A stretch of DNA of 64,000 nt, taken from assembly GCF_002019595.1 (NCBI RefSeq), contig NZ_KV917369.1:1822417-1886416 (forward strand), read 5' to 3'. Below the pieces are notes generated by a model. It had not been told where the DNA came from and did no database searches. It saw only the letters and a program-made list of their open reading frames with translations. Positions 16,673 through 25,622 of this stretch are shown piece by piece. Both the position numbers and the translations under genes were made by a program. The DNA comes from Priestia abyssalis. GTDB lineage: Bacteria; Bacillota; Bacilli; Bacillales; Bacillaceae_H. Within the stretch, counting starts at the first letter, position 1; the number at the start of each line of letters is the position of its first letter.

Positions 16673-16816
16673 GATTGCCATCGGAGATCATCTCATTATT
16701 TTCTCACTGCTGGGCGGTCTTCACGGCCTGCTGATGTGAATCAAAAAGCTAACGTTCAGCCTTGCATTAATGGATGGACCGCATGGATGCTTCATAACAT
16801 GGAGGATTTTTAACAA

Positions 16817-16851
16817 TAAAGCACTAATCTTCAAAATTGATTAGTGCTTTA
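16817..16851. terminator. second hairpin between ABC exporter and nucleotidase-family gene
   Basis: TAAAGCACTAATC and GATTAGTGCTTTA form a perfect 13-bp stem with a 9-nt loop. Short A/T runs on both sides allow action on either strand. Confidence 0.7.
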
Positions 16852-16881
16852 TATTTACACAAAATTGAATTCGGAAAGTAT

Positions 16882-16945
16882 GGGTTCAGTCTCCGGCTGA
16901 GTTAAATGATTAGCATGGCGGGAACTGAACCCGTTTTTCGTTTTT
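16882..16945 (+). terminator. terminator-like hairpin related to the one at 7097
   Basis: GGGTTCAGTCTCCGG pairs with a distal GGCGGGAACTGAACCC around a stretch containing AATGATTA, and is followed by GTTTTTCGTTTTT. The core and loop resemble 7097-7150, so this is a recurring terminator module. Confidence 0.7.
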
Positions 16946-16955
16946 AAGTATTCCA

Positions 16956-18101
16956 CTATTTGTTTCTTAAATATTTTAAAGTATCCAGGTGAATATGTTT
17001 CATCATCTTTACAATCGTTTTATCAACCGGCACTATTGGTTTTAATTTACCATTAACCGTTTTGCAAACCGGCTGCAAGGATGATTGTCTGTGTTTAACT
17101 ACCCACACACCATTCTCCTTCTCCAACGTTAAATCAATAATCCCGAGATGGTTACCCCAATAACCTGCTTGAACAGCAGCTTTTCCATTGATGGTCCCTT
17201 CATTTGGGTTGACACCCTTTTTAACTGGTTTTGAATCTTTAATGGGAAACAGCAAATGGCTGTGTCCATAAAGAATGGCATCGATTCCCGGCACTTTACT
17301 TAGGGAATAAACAGAATTTCCTTCTTTATGTTTCAGTCCTTTGTCCGCTTTTAGGGCAACATGGGCAAGGGTAATAATGATATCCGCTCCCTGTTCTTTC
17401 ATAATCGGAACAAAATGCTCTGCGGTTTCCCGCATATTTTTGATCTTCAAGTTGCCGCGGAAAAATTTTTTATTCCATTTTTCAGTGATGGGACTTATCA
17501 AGCCGATTACTCCCACTTTAACAATTTGTTTTTTCCCATTTGTATCGATGAATTCTTTCTCCATAATGGTATATGGATTAAAAAAGTTAATATCATCAAT
17601 CGCAAAATCATTGTGATCATCTATATAAATATTTGCGTTTACATACGGAAAATTCGCTCCATTTAAACTTTCACGCATAAATCTGAGGCCGTACTTGAAC
17701 TCGTGGTTCCCCACTGTACCAGCATCGTAATGCAGTAAATTCATTACTTTATAAACAGGATGAATATGCATTTGATCCAGTTTAAAGCTTTTTAAAGCAT
17801 ATTTGCCAAGGGCATTTCCTTCAAGTACATCTCCAACATCAAACAATAAAGTATTTGCGTTTTCCATTCTCGAAAGCTTAATTAATGAGGCAACCCTTGC
17901 AAGTCCAAATTCTACGGTCTTTTTGTCTTTTTTGTAGTCATAGTCCAACATATTCCCATGTAAATCGTTCGTTTCCATGATTCTTAATTGGATGGTGGCC
18001 GGTGGTGTTTCTTTTGTCCTTGTGCCATTTAAAACATCAAGCAATATAAAAGAGAATATTAATAAGACCATTGTCATAGCCGCTATCTTTCTTTTCTCCA
18101 T
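16956..18101 (-). CDS. 5'-nucleotidase/2',3'-cyclic phosphodiesterase family protein, metallophosphatase domain only
   Basis: This 381-residue exported protein starts at ATG 18101 with a signal peptide or anchor at about residues 5-25. The metallophosphoesterase motifs are present in order: ETNDLHGN, FDVGDVLEGN, GTVGNHEF, ITLAHVA and YGHSHLLFP. Full-length CpdB/YfkN-type enzymes carry a further 5'-nucleotidase C-terminal domain of about 200 residues, which is missing here; the protein ends shortly after residues that would lead into it. It probably keeps metal-dependent phosphatase or cyclic phosphodiesterase activity outside the cell. No frame continues the missing domain. Confidence 0.82.
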   Translation of the reverse strand: MEKRKIAAMTMVLLIFSFILLDVLNGTRTKETPPATIQLRIMETNDLHGNMLDYDYKKDKKTVEFGLARVASLIKLSRMENANTLLFDVGDVLEGNALGKYALKSFKLDQMHIHPVYKVMNLLHYDAGTVGNHEFKYGLRFMRESLNGANFPYVNANIYIDDHNDFAIDDINFFNPYTIMEKEFIDTNGKKQIVKVGVIGLISPITEKWNKKFFRGNLKIKNMRETAEHFVPIMKEQGADIIITLAHVALKADKGLKHKEGNSVYSLSKVPGIDAILYGHSHLLFPIKDSKPVKKGVNPNEGTINGKAAVQAGYWGNHLGIIDLTLEKENGVWVVKHRQSSLQPVCKTVNGKLKPIVPVDKTIVKMMKHIHLDTLKYLRNK

Positions 18102-18260
18102 TACAGCACCTAATTTCTGATCACTTTTACATAAGAGAAAATAATGTTAAATGGTTATCTTATTTTCTCTAAACTCATTAAAAATAATCAGATTAAGAAA
18201 ACAGTTCTGGGAAAAACATGACGTTTGGGCCAATCAATGTTTGGCCTTTGCCGAATAGTC

Positions 18261-18276
18261 GGGGTGACAGGCATTT
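18261..18276 (+). repeat. GGTGACAGG short repeat, copy 2
   Basis: GGGGTGACAGGCATTT is the second intergenic copy of the word seen at 14774, 33056 and 52520. Confidence 0.5.
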
Positions 18277-18333
18277 GTAACAATTCGGAAAGCTACGAAA
18301 GGACAGAGTAATTCTAAAAATAATGGATAACCT

Positions 18334-18369
18334 AAAAAAATGACCCTCAGCTGGATAGAGGGCCATTTT
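18334..18369 (-). terminator. terminator of the DJ-1/PfpI gene
   Basis: On the reverse strand AAAATGGCCCTC pairs with GAGGGTCATTTT and runs into seven T. Confidence 0.85.
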
Positions 18370-18383
18370 CTAAATGGTATCAC

Positions 18384-18935
18384 TTATTTAAGCAAGTTAA
18401 TAAATTCACGCATAAAACCGGGTAAATCAGGCCAAGCATGGCCGGATACAAGGTTTTGATGCGTATGCAGCGTTTCATTAATATATGTAGCTCCACATGC
18501 TAATACATCAGGTTTGCAGGCAATATATGCTGTATATTCCCGGCCTTTCATTAAGTCCGGAACGATGGATAACACTTGCGCCGCATGGCAGATTGCCCCA
18601 ACCGGCTTATTCTCTTCAAAGAAGTGGCGGACAATGTTCGGCACCGATTCATCTAACCGAATATATTCAGGGGCCCGTCCTCCTGGAATAATCAACCCAT
18701 CGTATTGGGAGGGGGCAACATCGGCAAAGGCGACATGAGAATCAATGCCATATGCCGGTTTTTCTACATATGTTTCCATTCCCTCTATAAAGTCGTGACT
18801 TACCGTCTGCAGTTTTTTCACAGAAGGTGAAGCGATGGTTACATCGAATCCTTCCTCCAGGCAACGATAATACGGATAAAAAATTTCAAGCGCCTCTACC
18901 GCATCTCCAGTAATAATCAGTATTTTTTTACTCAT
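18384..18935 (-). CDS. DJ-1/PfpI-family protein
   Basis: The start is ATG 18935 (MSKKILIITGDAVEALE), 8 nt from GGAGG; the frame reaches 18950 but the ATG two codons earlier is too close to that site. This 183-residue protein has the DJ-1/PfpI fold with the nucleophile Cys in the elbow GAICHAAQVL (about residue 113) and the upstream GLIIPGGRAPEYIR. Members act as glyoxalases, deglycases or intracellular peptidases, and which applies cannot be told here. The gene is monocistronic. Confidence 0.88.
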   Translation of the reverse strand: MSKKILIITGDAVEALEIFYPYYRCLEEGFDVTIASPSVKKLQTVSHDFIEGMETYVEKPAYGIDSHVAFADVAPSQYDGLIIPGGRAPEYIRLDESVPNIVRHFFEENKPVGAICHAAQVLSIVPDLMKGREYTAYIACKPDVLACGATYINETLHTHQNLVSGHAWPDLPGFMREFINLLK

Positions 18936-19253
18936 GAACATAACCTCCATCTTAAATGAATTTAATCACTCAGAACTATACTATTCACTTTGATGCTGTC
19001 TTATCATCTATGAATTCTACAATTTTTTACCAGATCCTTTTAAAAAAAGAATCTCTCAATCTAAAATAGATGGATCAGGTAACTTGCTGAATGTAAGCAA
19101 GGGTCTGTTTTGTTGAGTATTTTCGTTTAAACAGGCTGTCCCATAAGTCTCTAGTAAATCACAAGACCTGATTTTACTTTGTTAAACATTAACGCTTGTA
19201 CACAGCTATTTGCTATAATTCTCCTGAAAGAAATTAGAAAAGGGGGCTAACAA
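18936..19253. other. intergenic region between divergent PfpI and SGNH genes
   Basis: About 320 bp are AT-rich and contain upstream signals for both divergent genes. The word TGTCCCATAAGTC at 19138-19150 recurs inverted near 10042-10054, a possible trace of a decayed mobile end. Nothing else can be supported. Confidence 0.4.
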
Positions 19254-20033
19254 TTGAGAGGAAAGTGGGTTCAATTTATTGCCGTGATTTCTGGGCTTTC
19301 TTGCCTTTTATGGATAGCCGGCCTCGGATGGTCGATGTACGATTATTTCAATAAACCGGGAAAGCCTCCAGGTATGGAAACGAAACATGTAGAGACGGCA
19401 GCGAAAGAAAACGACCAATTTGATGTAGTAGCATTGGGAGACTCGCTCACGAGAGGAACAGGAGATCCTAAAGGGAAAGGATATGTTGGCGCTTTAATTG
19501 ATCATCTGGAGGAAAAATCAGATCAGAGAATCTTCCTTTCGAATCTAGGGATTAAAGGACAAACGTCTGTACAGCTGGCTGACCAGGTGAAGCAGCAGGA
19601 AGTGCAAAGACAAGTGAAAACAGCGGATGTGATCCTCATCACGATTGGAGGAAACGATCTCTTTCGCGGCGGTCAAGCACTTGTCAACTTAAATACGGAT
19701 GAAGTAAAAGAATCAGAAGAGAAATATGTGCAAAATGTAAATAGCATCTTAACGAATCTTCGTTCCGTAAATGCTGAAGCCGATATCTTTCTTATTGGTT
19801 TATATAATCCCTTTATTGAACTGGATGACGCAGAGCTTACTTCGAAAATCGTCAGGGACTGGAATTACGAAAGTGCAGAGGTCAGTGCAAAATATCCAAA
19901 GACTGTGTTTGTGCCTACATTTGATTTGTTTCAGCTGAAGGTCGATGATTACCTGTATACGGACAAGTTTCACCCGAATGCGGAAGGCTATCAATTAATA
20001 GCAGAGCGGGTAGCATCCTTAATTACGTGGTAA
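19254..20033 (+). CDS. membrane-anchored SGNH/GDSL hydrolase
   Basis: This 259-residue protein starts at TTG 19254 behind AAGGGGGC. A signal anchor spans about residues 5-30, followed by a GDSL-type esterase domain: block I VVALGDSLTRG (catalytic Ser), an Asn/Gly block NLGIKGQTS, block III TIGGNDLF and block V DKFHPNAEGY (catalytic Asp and His). It should be a surface lipase or esterase, similar in layout to B. subtilis YpmR. It lies 11 bp ahead of an ABC ATPase gene and may be co-transcribed with it. Confidence 0.87.
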   Translation: MRGKWVQFIAVISGLSCLLWIAGLGWSMYDYFNKPGKPPGMETKHVETAAKENDQFDVVALGDSLTRGTGDPKGKGYVGALIDHLEEKSDQRIFLSNLGIKGQTSVQLADQVKQQEVQRQVKTADVILITIGGNDLFRGGQALVNLNTDEVKESEEKYVQNVNSILTNLRSVNAEADIFLIGLYNPFIELDDAELTSKIVRDWNYESAEVSAKYPKTVFVPTFDLFQLKVDDYLYTDKFHPNAEGYQLIAERVASLITW

Positions 20034-20044
20034 GGGGGAAGAGA

Positions 20045-20956
20045 ATGAGTGAAGTGACATTATCCGTCAAGGGATTACGGAAGACGATTCGCAAAAAGGA
20101 AATCATCAAGGGAATTGATTTTGAACTAAAAAAGGGAGAGGTTTTCGGTTTTTTAGGACCAAATGGAGCTGGAAAAACGACGACGATTCGCATGCTTGTC
20201 GGATTGATACGGCCTACTTCCGGTACCATTCGCATTTGCGGTAAGGATGCAGCGGACGATTTTACGGGAGCGATGCAGCATCTTGGCTGTATTGTAGAAA
20301 ATCCAGAGTTATATCCATATTTAAGCGGATGGGAAAATCTTCAATATTTTGCAAGGATGCTTCCAGGCATAGGAGATGATCGTGTCATGGAAGTGGCCCG
20401 TTTGGTGGGTCTGCAGGAAAGAATTCATGATAAAGTGAAAACCTACTCTTTAGGGATGAGACAAAGGCTTGGGATCGCCCAAGCTATGCTTGGAAAACCG
20501 AATGTTCTCATTCTCGACGAGCCGACAAACGGCCTGGATCCTTCTGGTATTCGCGAAATGCGCAAGTTCATCCGCTTTTTGGCCGAGGAGGAAGGCTTGA
20601 GTGTGCTTGTATCGAGCCACTTGCTCAGCGAGATTCAATTGATGTGTGATCGTGTCGCCATTATCGCGAAAGGTCAAATTCTTCATACCGAATCTGTTGA
20701 AACGCTCCTTTCCCGCCAGGAGCTCCTTATATGGAAAGTGTCTCCCCTTCAAGAAGGGAAAAGGGTATTGCAAGAATTGGCGGAGTTTGTGAAAGAGGAA
20801 GGCGAAATGCTCATCACCCCTTATTTGGAAAATGAGGCGGGAGAGTGGAATCGCAGGCTCCTTGAAGCCGGGGTAACGGTAAAGGAAATGAATAGAAGGC
20901 TCCCGACATTGGAAGATTTATTTCTTGAAATGACAGGGGGGCATTCCATTGATTAA
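20045..20956 (+). CDS. ABC transporter ATP-binding protein
   Basis: The start is ATG 20045 behind AAGGGGGAA. This 303-residue ATPase has Walker A GPNGAGKTTTIRML, a signature SLGMRQRLGIAQAM, Walker B VLILDEPTNGLDPSG and H-loop VSSHLLSEIQ, with a C-terminal extension typical of the DrrA/YhcH-type exporter subfamily. It overlaps the following permease gene by 8 bp, so the two encode one transporter, probably for export of a peptide, antibiotic or lipid. Confidence 0.92.
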   Translation: MSEVTLSVKGLRKTIRKKEIIKGIDFELKKGEVFGFLGPNGAGKTTTIRMLVGLIRPTSGTIRICGKDAADDFTGAMQHLGCIVENPELYPYLSGWENLQYFARMLPGIGDDRVMEVARLVGLQERIHDKVKTYSLGMRQRLGIAQAMLGKPNVLILDEPTNGLDPSGIREMRKFIRFLAEEEGLSVLVSSHLLSEIQLMCDRVAIIAKGQILHTESVETLLSRQELLIWKVSPLQEGKRVLQELAEFVKEEGEMLITPYLENEAGEWNRRLLEAGVTVKEMNRRLPTLEDLFLEMTGGHSID

Positions 20957-21929
20957 TTTGCTGCAAAATGAATTGATTAAGCTTGTAGCGAAAAAAAGGA
21001 TCGTGGTCGTAACAATGATCATGGCTGCGTTGATTGCCATGTTTACTTACGCTCAATATAAAGAAACGGAAAGGCTGAAGGAAAGGCTGGGAACGACCGA
21101 TTGGCGGACCTCCTTGCAGCAGCAAATCGTCGACACGCAAAACAGGCTCAGCGGAAGCCGAATTTCTGAAGAGTGGAAAAAACAATTGCAGATCAGAGTG
21201 ACCCAACAGCAATATTATCTGGATCATAATATTAATCCGGCAGAGCCTGGTGCCCCAACCTTTGTAAGAGGCTTTGTGGAAAATTCGATTCAGCTTTTGC
21301 TGCCGTTAATGATTATGGTGGTCGCAGCAGATCTCGTTTCCTCGGAACATAGTATGGGGACGGTCAAACTGTTGCTGACAAGACCGGTGAAAAGGTGGAA
21401 AATCTTACTCAGTAAATATATGACGCTCGTTTTTTCCGTTTCCCTGATTATTTTACTGTTTGGGCTGTTAGCCTATTTGATATCCGGTATCGTGTTTGGT
21501 TTCACGGGTTGGAAGGCCCCTGTTTTAACGGGTTTTACCATTGAAGGAGGAGAATTGGATACTTCCGCCGTCCATCTTATTCCCCAGTGGCAATATTTAT
21601 TAATGGAGTTAGGTTTAGCCTGGTTTGTTTCCCTGGTGGTGGGCACTTTTTCGTTTATGCTGTCCGTTCTCATCAGAAGTACAGCCGCCGGAATGGGCGT
21701 GATGTTAGCTTGCCTCATTTCCGGAACGATATTAAGCAGCATGGTTTCTTCCTGGGAGTCAGCCAAATATCTCTTCATGGTTAATTTGGATTTGACCTCT
21801 TATTTGAGAGGGGCGGCTCCCCCTATTGAAGGTATGTCTTTAGGCTTTTCTCTTGCGGTACTATCGATTTGGGGAGCGGCAGCGTTGTTGGTTTCCTTCA
21901 TCGTTTTTATAAGACAAGATGTTTATTGA
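20949..21929 (+). CDS. ABC-2-type transporter permease
   Basis: The start is TTG 20949, inside the end of the ATPase gene and preceded by GGGGGG. The 326-residue protein has a membrane segment at about 15-35, an extracytoplasmic loop rich in Gln and charged residues (about 40-105), then five membrane segments. The ISEHSMGTVKLLLTRPVKRW-like stretch (SSEHSMGTVKLLLTRP) is the typical ABC-2 signature seen in YhcI and similar permeases. It partners the preceding ATPase. Confidence 0.88.
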   Translation: MINLLQNELIKLVAKKRIVVVTMIMAALIAMFTYAQYKETERLKERLGTTDWRTSLQQQIVDTQNRLSGSRISEEWKKQLQIRVTQQQYYLDHNINPAEPGAPTFVRGFVENSIQLLLPLMIMVVAADLVSSEHSMGTVKLLLTRPVKRWKILLSKYMTLVFSVSLIILLFGLLAYLISGIVFGFTGWKAPVLTGFTIEGGELDTSAVHLIPQWQYLLMELGLAWFVSLVVGTFSFMLSVLIRSTAAGMGVMLACLISGTILSSMVSSWESAKYLFMVNLDLTSYLRGAAPPIEGMSLGFSLAVLSIWGAAALLVSFIVFIRQDVY

Positions 21930-21964
21930 GTAATAGCCGCTACGGTAAGAAGGAGATGATATTC

Positions 21965-22723
21965 ATGCAAGCGAGATGTGCCGGCAATTATAAAGTCATT
22001 GATGTTTCACACCATAATGGAGCGATTGATTGGAAAAAGGTTGCTTTGGACGGAGTGAATGGTGTCTACATAAAGGCGACCGAGGGAAGAACCTTTACGG
22101 ATCCTAAATGCTTAATCAATTATGAAGGTGCGAAGGCAGCGGGACTAAAGGTCGGCTTTTACCATTTTGCCAGACCTGATAATAACAGACCTGCAGATGA
22201 GGTGAACCATTTTATCCAAGTCACGAAGTCACTTGAAAGTGATTTGCCGTATTGCCTTGATTTAGAGGTCGCCGCAGATTTAGGTGCAGACCGATTAACA
22301 AACTTTGCCTATGAGTGGATGACGGATGTGAGAAATAAAACGGGACACCCCGTGATGATTTATTCGAGTGCCAGTTATGCCCGCTCTTATTTAAAAAGTA
22401 AGGTAGGGCAATTCCCTTTGTGGGTAGCTCATTATACGACAGAGAGAGCCCCGATGGCCAACCATACATGGAATGAGTGGCATATGTTCCAGTATACAAA
22501 TTCCGGGAAAGTAAACGGGATCAGCGGAAATGTGGATATCAATGAAGCGATTCCGAGGCTATTTGAGTTGGCGGCGAAGCCATTAAGCCAAGCGGCAGCG
22601 GCCGTTCACGCCAAAAAGTACCGCTTGCGCACCGGTACGTTCAGTGACCGTGCCACAGCTGAACGCATGGCAGCCGAATTAAAACAAAGGTATGGATGGC
22701 TTGTTTATATTGAAGAAGAATGA
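21965..22723 (+). CDS. GH25 lysozyme with C-terminal SPOR domain, no signal peptide
   Basis: The start is ATG 21965 behind AAGGAG; the frame upstream to 21869 overlaps the permease and has no site. Residues 10-195 form a GH25 muramidase (VIDVSHHNGAIDW with the first catalytic Asp, FYHFARP, CLDLEV with the acidic pair), and residues 205-252 form a SPOR-like peptidoglycan-binding repeat (YRLRTGTFSDRATAERMAAEL). There is no signal sequence, which fits release by phage-type lysis, an unusual route or mother-cell action during sporulation. No phage genes adjoin. Confidence 0.88.
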   Translation: MQARCAGNYKVIDVSHHNGAIDWKKVALDGVNGVYIKATEGRTFTDPKCLINYEGAKAAGLKVGFYHFARPDNNRPADEVNHFIQVTKSLESDLPYCLDLEVAADLGADRLTNFAYEWMTDVRNKTGHPVMIYSSASYARSYLKSKVGQFPLWVAHYTTERAPMANHTWNEWHMFQYTNSGKVNGISGNVDINEAIPRLFELAAKPLSQAAAAVHAKKYRLRTGTFSDRATAERMAAELKQRYGWLVYIEEE

Positions 22724-22796
22724 GTCAAGCCTTGATTTTATAAAGATGAGGATTCATGCTATTATATGATAATCATACATAATGGAGGGAATACAA

Positions 22797-23129
22797 TTGC
22801 CGCACTTAGTGATTCGAGGAATATCAATAGAAGAAATGAAGAAAATCAGCAAGCCGTTAGTGAGTGAACTTGCGAAAATCTGTGAATGCGGGACGGATAA
22901 TTTCACGTTCGAGGTGCCCCATTCCACATTTGTATTTGACGGAGAGGAAATTCCTTCTTTCCCGCTTATTGAAGTAAAATGGTTCGAGCGCGGGCAAGAG
23001 GCTCGAGACAAATTTGCGCAAGCCGTAACTAAACAGATCATGTCAACAGGTGTTGACGAGGTAGAGGTCGTCTTTATTCCTTTTTCCGAGCCGGCATATT
23101 ATATAAATGGGGAAAGGGTAGGGGAGTGA
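22797..23129 (+). CDS. DUF1904 family protein
   Basis: The start is TTG 22797 (MPHLVIRGI) behind GGAGGG, matching how DUF1904 proteins begin; the longer frame from 22782 would translate the ribosome site. It is 110 residues, small and cytosolic, with VEVVFIPFSEPAYYINGERV at the C terminus. This tautomerase-like alpha/beta arrangement begins with Pro after the start, and a tautomerase-type role has been suggested by fold only. Function unknown. Confidence 0.75.
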   Translation: MPHLVIRGISIEEMKKISKPLVSELAKICECGTDNFTFEVPHSTFVFDGEEIPSFPLIEVKWFERGQEARDKFAQAVTKQIMSTGVDEVEVVFIPFSEPAYYINGERVGE

Positions 23130-23214
23130 AAAAACGGAAAACTAAAAAAACTAGTTTGAGAAACTTCCATTGGGGGAAAAAGTAAAAAGCAACACTCCCC
23201 TTTATTGAAGTTGC

Positions 23215-23260
23215 TTCACCTTTGCCTCCGGTTTTTCTTGGCCGGGGGTCTTTTTTTTGA
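23215..23260 (+). terminator. terminator of the DUF1904 gene
   Basis: ACC..CTCCGG pairs with CCGGGGGT around TTTTTCTTGG and is followed by eight T. Confidence 0.7.
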
Positions 23261-23292
23261 TAAGGAGCCGGCTTGTTTAGCCCGCTCCTTTA
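23261..23292 (-). terminator. terminator of the short pyruvate kinase gene
   Basis: TAAGGAGCCGGCT pairs with AGCCCGCTCCTTTA, directly next to the forward terminator and downstream of the reverse-strand gene. Confidence 0.65.
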
Positions 23293-23369
23293 TTGATGTT
23301 TTTTTCAAAGTAGTCCCGACATATAAATCTACTGTTTTCATAGCTTGCCGCAGAGAAGGCTGGTGAGCA

Positions 23370-24419
23370 TTACACTTTCTCTATCAGTTTTAACATATCT
23401 GCCATATCGAAGGGAGCCTCTTTTTTTATGGATTCTGCAAACTGGGAAACGAGGCGCAAGGTTTCGATACTTTGTACAGGATAATCTCCTGCTGCACTTT
23501 CAGCAGACAGCATCACAGCATTCGTTCCATCGAGTACAGCCTGAAAGACATCTGTCACTTCAGCTCTTGTAGGAATGGAATGGTCGACCATCGATTGAAG
23601 CATTTGAGTAGCCGTGATAACATATGTATTCATTCGATTACACTCGTTAATCATCGATTTCTGCAACACAGGAATCCAATGATAAGGTACTTCAACTCCT
23701 AAATCTCCCCGCGCAATCATAATGGCATCAGCCGCTTCACAAATAGGCTGAAAATGTTCGAGTGCTTCCATTGTTTCAATTTTAGCCGTTAATATTGGAG
23801 AATCCTTTGTCAGCTGTTTGATAAAATCACGTACCTCTTGGATGTGAGCGGATTTTCGAACAAATGAACAAGCGATATAATCAACCTCTTCTTGTACAAG
23901 AAATTGTATGTCTTGTTGATCCTTCTCTGTAATAGCCGGCAAATTTACAGGCGTACCGGGTAAATTGACGCCTTTATGGGATGCGATTTCACCTCCTGCC
24001 TTCACCGTTGTTTCAATTTTAGCCACTTCTACCTTTTTGACGACTAATTCCACTTGCCCATCATTAATGAGAATCCGGCTGCCTTCTTTCACGTCATGAA
24101 TGATGCCGGAATAGTCCACACTGGCCCCGTCTTGATTACCCGTGACAGTGCTGGTATATAAAGTGAAAGAATCTCCTTCTTGAAGTGTAATTTGATCTCC
24201 CTCAATTACGCCTAATCTAATTTTAGGTCCCTGCAAATCGCCTAAGATTTTGATGGAATCATCCAATGATCTCACTAATTGAATGACTTCCCGATGGCTT
24301 TCGCGGGAACCGTGCGATAAATTCAAGCGCACGATGGTCATGCCATTTTGAATGAGTTTCGCTAACATATCTTTGTTGTTGCTCGCTGGACCAATAGTAC
24401 ATATTCGGTCAATCGTCAT
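23370..24419 (-). CDS. short pyruvate kinase, catalytic core only
   Basis: The start is ATG 24419 (MTIDRICTIGPAS) with AAAGGG upstream; the frame to 24488 has no site and poor resemblance. The ~349-residue protein keeps the beta-barrel and B-domain: TIGPAS, IVRLNLSHGS, LGDLQGPKIRLG, AKIETMEALEHF (catalytic Lys), MIARGDLGVEVP and TATQMLQSM. It lacks the C-terminal allosteric domain and the PEP-utiliser-like extension of the main Bacillus Pyk (about 585 residues). It may be an unregulated isoenzyme. The substrate loops look intact, so activity is plausible. Confidence 0.88.
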   Translation of the reverse strand: MTIDRICTIGPASNNKDMLAKLIQNGMTIVRLNLSHGSRESHREVIQLVRSLDDSIKILGDLQGPKIRLGVIEGDQITLQEGDSFTLYTSTVTGNQDGASVDYSGIIHDVKEGSRILINDGQVELVVKKVEVAKIETTVKAGGEIASHKGVNLPGTPVNLPAITEKDQQDIQFLVQEEVDYIACSFVRKSAHIQEVRDFIKQLTKDSPILTAKIETMEALEHFQPICEAADAIMIARGDLGVEVPYHWIPVLQKSMINECNRMNTYVITATQMLQSMVDHSIPTRAEVTDVFQAVLDGTNAVMLSAESAAGDYPVQSIETLRLVSQFAESIKKEAPFDMADMLKLIEKV

Positions 24420-24737
24420 ATCCTTCACCCTTTCATCTACTAGATCATTTTTGACAGAAAAAAGATTGTTCCAAGCTTTTGTGTTCAAGGTGCATAGTAC
24501 AGTGTGACTTTTATTCGAGCTCTTTTATGATTTCCCAGGGCCAAATTAAATAAAACAAATAAAATCGGTCAAAAGTGAATTTGACTTATTGGAATTAGAA
24601 ATGGAACATGCCGCATTTACTATTAATTGGTCAGTATTCCCTTTGTTCATCATATAATTTAGCAGGCGGTGTATGGATTTGCTGTCATTCATTCTAGCCA
24701 ATTGGTGCCTAATCCCTACAAAGGGGTGAGTGGATAA

Positions 24738-25562
24738 GTGATAAAAGTTAATCAAAAATGGATAGACGCTAGTCAAATCGGTCCGGGGATTTTATCGAAA
24801 GAAGCAGTTGAAATCCTCCAATCGATGGAGAGTTACAGTAAGGTTTATGAGTATGAGACAATGGCACAGCTTGAATTTGAACTGGCGCTCAGGCTTCAAA
24901 TCATGGAAGCGGCTGTTTCGTTGTATAACAGCGGGGTCGGCTTTGCTACATTCCAGACATCGAAATGCAACGAAAAATATTGGATACTTACGGAAAGAGG
25001 AGCTTTTATTCTTAAGCCGAATGTGTTGCCTGAAACGGGGATTGAAGACATCTTTCGCAATGGAAAAAAGTATGCGTTTGAATGTGCTACAGCCATGGTC
25101 ATCGTATTTTATAAGGCTGTTTTAGAGTCAATTGACAGGAAGAAATTCAATCGTCTTTTTTCAGGACTTTTTCTATACGATTGGCAGTATGACAAGGATC
25201 TTGGACTTGATAGCCATGAGGGGAACGATTTTTTGCCGGGTGATTGCGTGTACTTCGAAAATCCTGACTACAACCCTAAAACTCCGCAATGGCAAGGGGA
25301 AAACGCGATTATGTTAGATGAGAATCTTTACTATGGACATGGGATTGGGGTGACCACTAAAGAGGCAATCATTGCTTTTTTAAATACAAAAAGAAAGGAA
25401 AATTCCGATCGAGCGGCCTTTTTGACCTCTCAAATCGTCCGGCCGAACTTTTGGTACTTAAGCCGTTTTCGCTCAGCGGCATTGCGTGAAAACTCGGAGC
25501 CTGTTTGCTGTTTTTCCAACGTGATTATTTCTGAGGTTGGTTCAAAAACTTATTTTTTATGA
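24738..25562 (+). CDS. tgl: spore coat protein-glutamine gamma-glutamyltransferase
   Basis: The start is GTG 24738 behind AAGGGGTGAG. This 274-residue protein matches the Bacillus Tgl family, which cross-links coat proteins through glutamyl-lysine bonds in the mother cell. Visible are the catalytic Cys in KKYAFECATAMVIVFYKA (about residue 116), YDWQYDKDLGLDSHEGNDFL with a catalytic-site His/Glu pair, GDCVYFENPDYNP and the GHGIGV loop. It is slightly longer than B. subtilis Tgl (245 residues). It supports an endospore-forming host. No sigma-E/K promoter was clear enough to mark. Confidence 0.93.
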   Translation: MIKVNQKWIDASQIGPGILSKEAVEILQSMESYSKVYEYETMAQLEFELALRLQIMEAAVSLYNSGVGFATFQTSKCNEKYWILTERGAFILKPNVLPETGIEDIFRNGKKYAFECATAMVIVFYKAVLESIDRKKFNRLFSGLFLYDWQYDKDLGLDSHEGNDFLPGDCVYFENPDYNPKTPQWQGENAIMLDENLYYGHGIGVTTKEAIIAFLNTKRKENSDRAAFLTSQIVRPNFWYLSRFRSAALRENSEPVCCFSNVIISEVGSKTYFL

Positions 25563-25569
25563 AAAGTCG

Positions 25570-25622
25570 GGGGCAGTCCGGGAAGGATTAAAGGGGCTGC
25601 CCCTCAAACTTTATTTATTTTT
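25570..25622 (+). terminator. terminator of tgl
   Basis: GGGGCAG pairs with CTGCCCC across a 20-nt loop and is followed by a T-rich tract that overlaps the end of the converging lipoprotein gene. Confidence 0.6.

Noticed and set aside
19138..19150. TGTCCCATAAGTC and its inverted match near 10042 as ends of an insertion sequence
   Set aside because: Only 13 bp shared, no transposase and no target duplication.
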